A DNA stretch of 64,000 nt, taken from NCBI GenBank assembly GCA_013398615.1, contig VZSR01000479.1:4646152-4710151 (forward strand), read 5' to 3'. The stretch comes from Brachypodius melanocephalos. Lineage: Eukaryota; Chordata; Aves; Passeriformes; Pycnonotidae. The notes under the pieces were generated by a model. It had not been told where the DNA came from and searched no databases. It saw nothing but the letters and a program-made list of their open reading frames with translations. This document shows positions 1 through 9,500 of the stretch, one piece after another. How positions within the stretch are numbered: the first letter of the stretch is position 1; every line of letters starts with the position of its first letter. Both the position numbers and the translations under genes were made by a program.

Positions 1-341
1 GCCAAAGTCATCAATTTATTAGACCTAAAATATTTTATGCTTACTTTTTTTGTAGTATGACTATTTAAGATTGCTCCAGACAGAAGGGAATGATGCTTAA
101 TGAATGGAAAGAGCACTGATTTATTAAACTCGCTATCTTTACAGTTGATATAAAACCCGACCAAAGTAGCAAACAGATGGATCATGCCCTTGATCTTCCA
201 TGAGATTTAATCTCCAAAACATCCAGGTCAAAGAGAGTACATCTCATTTCTGTACAAGCAGCTTATTTAGAGTACCTGAATATCATTACATGACTGGCAG
301 GCAAAGAGTGATAAGTTCAGCAAACTCAAATCACAGTGCTT
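1..341 (-). other. C5orf15: C5orf15 3' untranslated region (at least part)
   Basis: This AT-rich sequence follows the TGA stop. AATAAA signals on the minus strand occur at 120-125 and 15-20 (TTTATT on the plus strand). The transcript end cannot be fixed, and the UTR may run past the left edge. The open frame at 200-391 on the other strand lies over this UTR and looks like chance. Confidence 0.6.
120..125 (-). terminator. candidate polyadenylation signal AATAAA of C5orf15
   Basis: A canonical hexamer on the minus strand, 217 bases past the stop. A second copy is at 15-20. The choice between them would need 3'-end reads. Confidence 0.4.
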
Positions 342-473
342 TCAAAACACGTAGTCGTTGGTTATTTTCAGGGAAGGCATCGCTTCATTAACATTTTGAT
401 CTAAACGATGATACTCCACTGTCCTGGAGCACAGCCCATCCCTCCACCTTCGGCTCTGCACCAGTAAGAAGAT
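342..473 (-). CDS. C5orf15: C5orf15 coding exon 3 (cytosolic tail and stop)
   Basis: The acceptor CTTTCAG lies just above 473 and the stop is TGA (complement of 342-344). It encodes 43 residues (231-273), beginning Ile-Phe-Leu-Leu-Val and ending Asn-Asp-Tyr-Val-Phe. It includes the tyrosine sorting motif YHRL and a basic Arg-Arg-Trp-Arg stretch beside the membrane. This exon lies in a frame with no ATG-started open frame of its own, so an ORF scan would miss it. Confidence 0.94.
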   Translation of the reverse strand: MFLLVQSRRWRDGLCSRTVEYHRLDQNVNEAMPSLKITNDYVF

Positions 474-3400
474 CTGAAAGAAAAATGGGACAACTTATAG
501 AGGCTGTGCATAAACATTCTGGGTTTGATAGACAGCTGCAAAGTGGTACTGACACCATGGTTTTACCCCCCATGCTGGCAAGGGCATTACCGTAGCAAAG
601 ACAACGCATTTTTAATCACTTATTTCAATGGCTCTCAGATAAATTTTCAAAATGCAAGTCTTCAACATCTTCCTCTGTAAAGAGTTGGCAGTGCACACTA
701 CAAAAAGGCCACAATAAAGAAGGTTTTGGGTTTTTAGCTGCTTCCTTTTCAGAGTCCTGCAAATCCTCACCCAAATCAGTGTTCTCCTCCAAAGATAAAC
801 ACTAAACCTTCCTCATATCTAGAAAGATAAGAATTATGCTAATGATATGCATATTAGTATCACCATAACACTAAGTGATCAAAGATTTCATTCTTCAAAA
901 AGCTAAGTTCCTCTTCTTAAAAACATATACAAGGGAAAGCAACTTTATTTTAAACACTACAGCTGTTTCTCTCAACCTTTCAGAGCACACCTACCTTCCT
1001 CTTATTGTGATAGGTGACATAAACAACAGCTACTAAGAAGGCAGCTACAACCAGATGAAAAAAGAAATGGCTGTCTTCTTCTTCATCCAACCCTGAGACA
1101 GAAACAGCTTTTATCTTCTCATCAAGGGTCTTGATCTCCTCATTGTAATTATTGATGGTGTCAGAGTTGTCATCTTCTGACATGTCTAGAAGGTCCGGAT
1201 TGTATCTGGAATTCGGTGTCATTTCATAAGCATAGTCATCTCCATCTGACTCCATAGTTTCTTTTATGACGGGTGAGGAACTACTTAGTGTGTCTTTCAA
1301 ATCTGTTAGAAGGTCTTCTTCCTCAATTTTAGTATCTTCAGAAGCATCAACATCCACCTGTGATACTGGACTAGCAGGGAGAACAGGTGACAAAGAGTCA
1401 CCATTTGCTGTAGGTGGCTTTCCTGCAGTCACGGAATTGATTTCAGCTGTTGCTGGGAATGCCTCCTTTCTTGCTGAGGTTAAACTCTGCAAGCTGTCTG
1501 TCAAATTTTGGGATCTACTCAGTGTTTCATTCTCACTTGTAGAAGAAATATTTCTTGTAAGAACATCCGCTTCCACAGGACCTGAGAAAAGGATGGGAAA
1601 CAATCAGCACTATGCACAAGACACTGACAGAAAACTATTGCCACAAATTTCCTTCATAGACAAGAAATCATATGAAGAACACAGCATATGTCACACTGCA
1701 AACTTTTTAGCATACATATGCAGAAATACACACTCCTGCACTTTGGCCACTTCCAAAGAAAAGTCTTGAGTGGGACAGGAACTAAAGGTGGAAGCACATG
1801 CCTTCTAGATTAGTGTTGGCAAAGTGTCCCTGAAAAACTTCACACACTTCTTTTCCAGACATAAGAACTTCAAAGAGATTGTTTGTCATCCTTCCCTCTG
1901 TGGATTCATGATGTCTTGTAGAATCATACATGATTAGCATTTTCTCCATCATCAAATTCTTCCTCCCACAGAGTGAGCTGAGGTCTACAAAGGAGGATGT
2001 TCTCAGGAAAACTTTTCCTGAAGTCAAGCTTTTCATCTTTCACCACTGCATGTTTTACCAACAAAAAATGAGAAAACGCTGCCAAGTCCCCTTCAGTCAG
2101 GACACAGGATCCCAGCATGCTTTCCTAGGCACTAATTTTTATTGAATTTGGAGACACTGAAACAGATTTCCAACCCTGTATTAATTCAAATGAAACTACT
2201 GAACCACAGGTTGAAAAGAAACACTGCCCATGCTCCTGGAGGAAAGCCTTTTGTTGGCAGCAGTTATTGTAACTAAGAAAGACAGAAAGAGCACTGTAAC
2301 AATGCACCCTCAGGCAAATTCAGCATCTCTCCAATGCTGGGAGGGCTTTGCAGAACTACATAAAAAATAAGGTGAACATTGAATCCAGATGCAGAGCCCA
2401 CTGGCCCTTTTCTCTATCCAAAGGACAGTAAAAAAAAAGATGCAGAGAGAGTTTAATAGCCAATTTTTTTTAAACATAAAAATTAGCATATTATTCATGT
2501 TTGCAGCACATCACTACCAGATTCAAATCGAGAGGCACCTTAAAAAATGTAGAACAAATTTTAGACTTTCAGCCTGCATTTTCATTTAAACCGGGAAACT
2601 ATATCTGCCTTGTATTATAGCATGCCAAACTAATTTTTCATTTTACAAAAGCAGCAATACTTTCACTAAACACTTTCACAGGAAAGTTACAGTCTCTAGA
2701 AATTCAGCATTCAACCAACTGCTTGTATCAGGTTACTTGTAAGTAAAATATTATACAGAGGACATTGAATCACGTTATTCATGGAACTTGTATATTTGCA
2801 GAGGTGTAGTTACAACAGAGCTCCTGTTTACATGGCACACTTTTGCAGTATGAATTACTCTTTAACCAACTGTAAAACACAGAACACTCCTCTCACGTGA
2901 AGCACACACCACGGTGCCTCTCTGCTGAAGTCCAAAGTCAACGATTACATATCCAACACACTTCCTGTTACTGAAAAAACTACTTGTCTGAATTATCATA
3001 TCAACGTTAACTTGTCCAGTTCTTATCCAGGACAAGTTTAAGGAATTCCAATCTCTCCTCAGGTTTAAGCCAGCTAATTGAATATGCAGAGATAAATATG
3101 AGAAAAGGTAGTTGCAAGATAATTTCATATTTATAGCTGGCTGGCATATTGTGAGGTCAGCCTTACTGCTATCCTCCCCAAACAGACAAAAACTATTAAA
3201 AAGTAATAGCTAACCTGTTTGAAATACAAACAAGCATATTTTGCCTATAAAACTATATTGCATCTGGCCTCGCACTTCAAATTATTCTTGAATTCATTTT
3301 AACATGGAAATTTTAGAAGAATGTATGCTTAAATGCAAGGGACTCCCAGCAGCTATTGCTGCACCTTCAGACTGAGAAAGAGCAATTTCCTATTATTCCT

Positions 3401-4530
3401 AAAATATGCTTGGGTTGTTTTGTTTTAATAGCAGCTGGAAGTTTAGCAGCTAAACCACAACTGATTTATGAGATTTACCCAAAACTATTTGGCATTATAA
3501 ACGGTGGTTGCACTGTTTACAAATGCACAGCACTGTCAGATGATTTTAGATCTAGAAATGCTTCACCTTCAGAAACAGGCAGTAATGTTCAATCATGGTG
3601 ACAGAATTAGTAACACAAATAGCGCACATAAAAAACACGCCATGTTTAAAACTCACTGCCAGAAAAACTCCTTTTAGAAATCAAGTTGTTTATAACTCCT
3701 GAAGTTAAAATCTCTCTGTTTCCTACAGGTTTCTGTCCCAAATTCTCACTACCTACCCATTAGAGCAGGTGAAGGGCAACAGAAATAGAGCTGGTGGGGA
3801 GATATTGACTGACAAGCACAGAGGGAACTGATGGATCAAACAGCTCCCCTTTTTTCCTTCACTAATTCCTTTCTCTTCATTGCCCAGCCACTACTCCATC
3901 CAAAACAAAGAGAAACTCACTGCCCCTGAAATACACATTTCTTATTAGCCTTTAGTTACAGCCGTCTATAGTTTTAAGGGTTAGAAAGAAAACACTTAAC
4001 TAGGAGTCAACCTTAAAAATAACATAAACTTAATGTATAGGGGAGGGGAGACTAAAATCAAACACGCTGCTAGAGTATTTAGAAAAAAAAAAAATCCCAA
4101 GTCTGATGAATGAAGTAACCAGCTAAACTGCCGCTTCACAGCAACAAAAGCGGTGCACACCTGGTAGGCGGCCTCCCGCCCCCCGCCCGGGCGCTGCCCT
4201 TCCCCTGCACACAGCCCCGCGCTGGCTGACCCCAACCCAGCCCCAGAGAGGGAGGCCGAGGCCCGGCCCGGTCACCTCAAGAACGACTCGCGCCGGCCGA
4301 GGCCGTGCAGCGCTCCGGGCCCAGCCGAAGAGACCGGTGAGAGAGACCGGTGAGAGAGACGGCGGGGCGGCCGCGCAGCGCCCACAGCCCGCAGCCAGGC
4401 CCCCCTGCCCTGCCCCGCGGCGCTCACCGGCGGGATCCTGCCCGCGGGCCGCCAGGGCCCAGCCGCAGAGCAGCAGAAAGAACAGAGCGCGGCCCGTCGA
4501 GCCCGGCCGCCCGCCGCCGGCCGCCGCCAT
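342..4530 (-). CDS. C5orf15: C5orf15/KCT2 single-pass membrane protein, 3 coding exons, 273 aa
   Basis: The coding parts are 4428-4530, 995-1581 and 342-473 (103, 587 and 132 nt), which sum to 822 nt, or 273 codons plus TGA. All four splice borders are GT-AG and the phases match. The product has an Ala/Leu-rich signal peptide (hydrophobic core about residues 15-28) and a low-complexity acidic luminal region with three N-glycosylation sequons (N45, N52, N60). One membrane helix spans about residues 207-224, followed by Lys-Arg-Lys and a 49-residue cytosolic tail. The tail carries a YxxPhi sorting motif, YHRL at 251-254, like the YQRL signal of TGN38. I recognise the tail and membrane segment as keratinocyte-associated transmembrane protein 2; the human protein is about 265 residues. 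Its molecular function is poorly known. Cycling between the trans-Golgi and the cell surface is inferred from the motif. Its position next to VDAC1 agrees with human 5q31.1. The ATG at 4530 has strong context (A at -3, G at +4). Confidence 0.96.
474..994 (-). other. C5orf15 intron 2
   Basis: A 521-base intron between GTAGGT and CTTTCAG. It is AT-rich, and I see no coding or repeat feature in it. Confidence 0.85.
995..1581 (-). CDS. C5orf15: C5orf15 coding exon 2 (luminal domain and membrane helix)
   Basis: The acceptor is TTTTCTCAG just above 1581 and the donor is GTAGGT after an AAG codon at 995-997. It encodes residues 35-230. The sequence is rich in Ser, Thr, Asp and Glu, with three N-x-S/T sites near its start and the hydrophobic membrane segment near its end. 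The reading frame continues eight more bases into the intron before a stop, so an unspliced reading would give a false short C-terminus (V-G-V-L). The true tail is in the next exon. Confidence 0.95.
1582..4427 (-). other. C5orf15 intron 1
   Basis: A 2.8-kb intron. Its 5' part (4130-4427) lies in the CpG island and the rest is AT-rich. It carries a 13-bp tandem repeat at 4331-4362. The short open frames inside it have no recognisable similarity. Confidence 0.85.
4331..4362 (+). repeat. 13-bp tandem repeat, about 2.4 copies
   Basis: The unit AGACCGGTGAGAG occurs at 4331-4343 and 4344-4356, with a partial third copy following. It sits in the CpG island inside C5orf15 intron 1, about 70 bases from the donor. 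Read on the plus strand it contains GGTGAG donor-like words. Confidence 0.9.
4428..4530 (-). CDS. C5orf15: C5orf15 coding exon 1 (signal peptide)
   Basis: The ATG is the complement of 4528-4530. The exon encodes residues 1-34 plus the first base of codon 35 and ends at a GTGAGC donor (complement of 4422-4427). The run Ala-Leu-Phe-Phe-Leu-Leu-Leu-Cys is the signal-peptide core, with a likely cleavage site after the Ala-Ala-Arg-Gly region. It lies entirely within a CpG island. The long open frames that overlap it on both strands are products of the GC-rich composition. Confidence 0.93.
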
Positions 4531-4534
4531 CTTG
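4523..4534 (-). promoter_or_regulatory. TISU / YY1 element over the C5orf15 start codon
   Basis: The minus strand reads CAAGATGGCGGC, a perfect match to the TISU consensus SAASATGGCGGC and to a YY1 site. In known TISU genes the element sets both the transcription start (very short 5' leaders) and efficient initiation without scanning. Confidence 0.75.
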
Positions 4535-4670
4535 GCCCCCTCCGCGGACGTGGCGCCGGCACCGCCCCGCGTGGGGCGGCCGCGCACGCGCACGGGCGGG
4601 AAAGGCGCGGGGCGCGCGCACGGCCTGAGGGAGCGGGGCGGTGTCACGGGAGTGGGGAATGGCCGTGGTA

Positions 4671-5010
4671 GGATCCTGGGATCACTGACTCGTACAGCCG
4701 TGGAATCACCAGGGCTGGGAGACCTTTCAGACCGTCCAGTCCAACCCTCCACCAGCACCGCCACTGTAACCCCTTAAACCACATCACCCAGCGCCAGGTC
4801 CCGGCACCTCTTAAACCCCTCCAGGGGTGCCCTGGGCAGCCGGTGCAACGCCCGACCACCCCGACAGTGAAAAGGTTTTTCCTAATATCTGATCTGAATC
4901 CTCCAATCTCAGCTTTAGGCCGGTTCTAGTCCTCTCACTGCTTGCATCTGCCTGGGAGCTGACTGCACATTGTTCGTTTGGACCAGTCCTGTCTCGAAGG
5001 GGCCCACTTC
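4671..5010 (-). mobile_element. CR1 LINE 3' fragment, diverged
   Basis: The plus strand reads as the complement of a CR1 tail: 'ccagtccaaccctccacc', then a 'cacatcacccagcgcc' block, 'ctccaggggtgccctgggcagcc', 'gaccacccc.acagtgaa' and 'ttcctaatatctgatctgaatcc'. These are the characteristic CR1 3' blocks in order. The copy is 5'-truncated, as is usual for CR1. It lies within about 150 bases upstream of the C5orf15 start codon. Confidence 0.88.
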
Positions 5011-5560
5011 TCCCAGGAGTGCTGGGTTGAATATCTTGAGATAGGAAATAAATACTCAGGAAGGGCTCCCGGTCGCTAAGAGGGAAGTCAGCATTGCGCA
5101 GTTCGGGGGCTGAGGTGGCTCTGCAGTGTGTCCCTGTCGCAATGGCATTGCCTCATCGGGCACATCCTCCTGCATCCCAGCTCTTGCCATCGCAGCCACC
5201 CACGGCAGTGGACTACACGTGAAAAACTACAAACTCTAATGAACAGCCACTGAAGTTCATCCAAGCTCGTAATCGCTCGTTGCCCACACTTAGGTGTTTA
5301 TAGAGAGGTAATTAACTTACTGAATCCTATAATAAAAGACAAATAAGTCGTGTTATCTTGTTTTATCCATGAGATAAACACGTGTAATGTGGAGCTGTCA
5401 GAGCTTAAACAGCACTAAGAACAGTGCCACGCCTGGAATTTAATTCTACTAAGTATTTTTGGTTCGTGTGGTACAAAACGTGCACCAAGATGTTGTCAGG
5501 CATCTGCTAGAGCCACAAATGCAGATGAAATTGTTTTCACAATTAATATAAAGACAGAGT
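5011..5560. other. intergenic spacer between C5orf15 promoter and VDAC1 3' end
   Basis: About 0.5 kb with no coding or repeat feature that I can recognise. VDAC1 transcription runs toward C5orf15, so this is a tail-to-head spacer. Confidence 0.6.
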
Positions 5561-6412
5561 AAAAGATGGCATTTCAATATTTTATTCAAGTCAGGTTTGG
5601 GTTTTTTATCCATTTTTAGTAGTGTCAAGTACAGCATTTTGGGGTCTAGTTCCACACAAAATGGAAGACTCTCTAAAAATGTACCCATTTAGTTGCTAAA
5701 AAAAAGTGGTAATAAAAGAAAACTCCGTTTTAGGATTAGTGATGCAACTATGTGATTGCAGTTGCAAAGACACTTCCCTGGTTATGTCCATTTTACAAGC
5801 TTTTCATCAGTGCAAGGGGAAGGAACCACAACATGGGACAGGCAGTATTTGCTGAGTCACATCAAACCTCCTCCACAAGGACTTGGACAAGGTGGACAAC
5901 CTAAAGCATTCTGGAGACAGCAGTAGGTGTGGGATAACCAAGTAAAACAAACCATTGATGAAACACGTTATCTAAAAAAATAAATTTTAAATTCCCTTTT
6001 TCAGACAAGTTTGCACATTCCCTCACTGACTGAAACCTGAGGTGTCAGAACATTTTGCATACACAGTGAACAATACAATATACCTGCAATTCCCAGGTTT
6101 TATAACACATTAACACATGCCTTCTGCCATCAATATATTAGTAGAGGTAATCAACACCTTCCTTCTTCTTATCACATGGCAGTTGACGGATGTGGTGAGC
6201 AATTACATACAGAAAAAAAGCTAGGATTTTTTATTTGTGATTTTGTCTCCACTTCTTTAACAACATCATTTTTAAAGCTTAGCTGTCTTTAACCAGGACT
6301 AGCAGGACAGATACGTAGCAACACTTGCACCCCAGACAAAACACTGAAAGGTACACTATTTTCTGAAGGTAGCTATGCTGTATTTTCAGGTTAACAATTG
6401 TGAAATCATTCC
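5561..6412 (-). other. VDAC1: VDAC1 3' untranslated region (estimated extent)
   Basis: This sequence follows the TAA stop at 6413-6415. AATAAA hexamers on the minus strand are at 6230-6235 and 5581-5586, giving UTRs of about 0.2 or 0.85 kb. The outer limit is inferred from the distal signal. Confidence 0.6.
5581..5586 (-). terminator. candidate distal polyadenylation signal of VDAC1
   Basis: AATAAA on the minus strand about 830 bases past the stop. A proximal alternative is at 6230-6235, which is followed by a TG-rich stretch on the minus strand. Confidence 0.45.
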
Positions 6413-6504
6413 TTATGCTTCAAATTCCAATCCTAGACCAAGTTTGTGACCCCCTGCATTGACGTTCTTGCCATCCAACAAAGCTGACAACGTCAGTTTG
6501 ATAC
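6413..6504 (-). CDS. VDAC1: VDAC1 coding exon 9 (residues 254-283, stop)
   Basis: Preceded by ATTTTGCAG. It encodes Ile-Lys-Leu-Thr-Leu-Ser-Ala-Leu-Leu-Asp-Gly-Lys, then the conserved C-terminal strand Gly-Gly-His-Lys-Leu-Gly-Leu-Gly-Leu-Glu-Phe-Glu-Ala, and TAA at 6413-6415. Confidence 0.97.
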
Positions 6505-9500
6505 CTGCAAAATAGAGAAAAGGGAGAGAAAAGTCAATTTAAAACTTGAACTTTATGTTCAGAAACTGCCATGTCTGTTACTGCTTTAATTTATTGGGTA
6601 GCCAAGTTAATGGGATTTGGCAGCTGGCCTTGGAAGGACTGGGCATTTTAAAACAAACTGCAGATAAGAAATCTTTCTGAATTATGAAATTTATAATAAA
6701 ACATGATGATAGATTCTGCTTTTTATCACTCCGACTAATTAAAGCTCTGAGCCAATTCACTGCTGCTGGTCTACTGATTAATCTAATTTTAGAGTCCAGA
6801 ATTACAAAAACCTGGGACCTTGATACATACTCACCTTTCTAAACCACTTTAAAATCTGGGTATGAAAAAGCCCAAGCTCCATATGCTGTAATATCTCATG
6901 TCAATCTGCTCAGTATTCTGGTAGCAGATTTATTACACTACATTAAAACCAATTTTGCAGCAGTAAGATTGTCCTCTTCCTGGGCCAGGGGACCTTGAGA
7001 AAGTCATGTTTTTAAGAAGAATAAACTCAGTAATAGCAAGCCTCTGAAATATCAAAAATTTAGTTACATATCTGTGACACAAAAAATTATAGACATATTT
7101 ATATCAACATGAAAGACTATTTGACTTTGTCAGTGGACAATGGTCTCTAATAATTCTGCTTCCAATAGATATCCAAAATTAACAGAACAGTCCCAGGAGA
7201 AGTTCATCACTGGCTTGCCGAGGAAGAGCAATCTTACAAACCCCATAATACTTTATCACCAACAAGCTTCTGATATTTCAAGATTAAAGTATCACTTTAT
7301 TGATTCTGACTTTTTTCTGCATAGACTTACCTGGCTTTAAAGTCTGAGTGTATCCTAACCCGATCAGACTGGAGTTGTTCACTTTAGCCTTTAAGGAAAA
7401 CAATAAAGCATTATTTAGTAATAAATAGTAAATTCAGTAAATAATTTAGTATCTTTCTTCAATGTCCTCCATGCCTGAGAATTATGCAACAGCTTTTAAA
7501 CATATTATAAAATAACTCAAATCCCAAATCTAGAAGAATCTACAGTCACTGTAGAAAAGAATGGGTTAACATACTTTTTAATTTTGTCCAGACTGACAAA
7601 AAAACCAATCTCAAAATAGTGCCCAGTAATACAATGAAACATTCTGTGTCTCTTTTAAGGAAAATCCAATAGCTGTGCTCTCAGGCTGCCAAAACCAAAC
7701 CAAACAGATCCATGTGCCAACTACACAGCACAGGACTGCATCAAGACTGTGCTCTGCTGATGGAAAGGCTGCTTTCCATTTCCATTAGAAGCAGTTATTT
7801 TCAAATGCATATAAATGTACATGCACAGGACTCACAGAAAAAGAGGCATCTGGGTCAATCTGATACTTGGCTGCTATTCCAAAGCGAGTGTTGCTATTTC
7901 CAGCTGTCCAAGCAAGATTCACAGCAGTTTCCAGTTTATCATTCACCTTCTGGTAAATGGAGCCGCCAAATTCCGTTCCATCATTCCTGGAAAGAATGCA
8001 TTAGTGTAGTTTTAAACAGCACCTCAAAACAATCATCTTTGATTTTTCCAGTAAGAGCTGTATTTGCACAGTATCCACTTACACCTCATTAAATATCCCT
8101 GTAACAATTAAGATAGAGACATTAGGCCAGATTGGTTATGAAGTTATTTTTAGATGCTTCAACTCATTGCAGATTGTTATATTTCAACAAGTTCTGAAAC
8201 TGAAAAAAACCCCATGACACACTATCAAAAATTAGACCAACGATGACAGCTTCCAATTTTCCCTTTCCTGTATATGGGAGTCTTTGTAGTAGACACTTGT
8301 TTTTCCCTGCGTGTCTCTGAAATAATTATTTTCCCTGGCAAATGTCTCCTTGTGCCCTGAGAGGGCTGAACTCCAGTCACAGAGCCCAAGTCATCCCAAA
8401 ACTGCCGTGTCAGCATGCTTTTACCAGACACAGAGGAACTGTATCACAAGTGAAGATCCCAACTTACTGTGCAAGTCTATAGGCTATTGCAAATGAATTC
8501 CATTTGCAACAGTCCTTATGGTACATCTGTGCTATGGTCTATGGAGTAGAAACAGAAATGGAACTAATTTTGCTTTGCAGAGAGCACTGACCCACAGCTG
8601 AATGATGAGCAGCATAATTTTCAATTACTACTGCCCCCAATGTCCCACAGTAATAAAGTGTGGTAAATCAAAGGCAAAACGTTAGAGCATGCAGATCATA
8701 AAAACAAGGCCAAATGATTCCTAAAGGCCTTGCACTCCTCATAAACCAGTGAGCATCTGAATTTCCATTTTTGCTTATTTTCTTAAAGAGAGGATACAAA
8801 CATATTGTAGAAAACAAGCTTTAAACCCCAGGAAGATGTGCAGTTATTTCTAACTGTGAAATAATCTGGTTCCAATTATTAGAGTACACCAGACCTTTAG
8901 TGATTACAAAAAGGGGTAGATTTAGGATCTTTTCCCTTTTACCCCTTTGGTCTGATATTCTTTAGTTCGTAATAGTTGCACAAACAGCAGTGATATGCCT
9001 ATTTAAAAGTTCAAGCAATAGCAACAGCCTTTTAAATTGTTAGAGCAATTCTTCCAGAAAAACACTACAATACTTACTTCAGATAAGACTGAAGCTCACA
9101 TTAACTGCATGTGCTTGGCTCTCAAGAAAAGGAGGGATTAAAAAGGACTGAGGAGAGCTGGTTAAACAGGCAGATTTTGTGCAAGGTTCCCACACAGCTC
9201 TGTCTTGACCTGCAACATTAGGGGGGGGCGTCTGAGCTATGCTTAAAAAATGAGGAAAGTCATATTTAAAACTAGAAATTATCCAGCCCTACCTCCTGCT
9301 TTTATTAATTAATAATAATAATGAAGTCAACCTCTTTTTAACTCTAATAATAATAATAATAATAGCACCTTTTAATGCAGATAATAGCACTTCTTATGTA
9401 GATTTAAAAAAAAACAAAAACAAACCAAAACACTAGCCCCCTATGAAAATTAATATATTAATGCACCCTTAAGGCAAGTAACTTGCTGGAGTCCCCAGCT

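Larger units (their letters stand above)
4130..4665. promoter_or_regulatory. CpG-island promoter of C5orf15
   Basis: This is a very GC-rich stretch with dense CpG around the C5orf15 first exon. There is no TATA box, which suits a housekeeping promoter firing leftward. The start codon is within a YY1/TISU motif (4523-4534). A CR1 tail abuts the island from about 4671. Confidence 0.85.

Noticed and set aside
4123..4764. 213-residue minus-strand open frame rich in Gly, Arg, Pro and Ala
   Set aside because: It lies over the C5orf15 CpG island and first exon and runs through the exon 1 donor into the intron. It reflects GC composition; the true protein is spliced.
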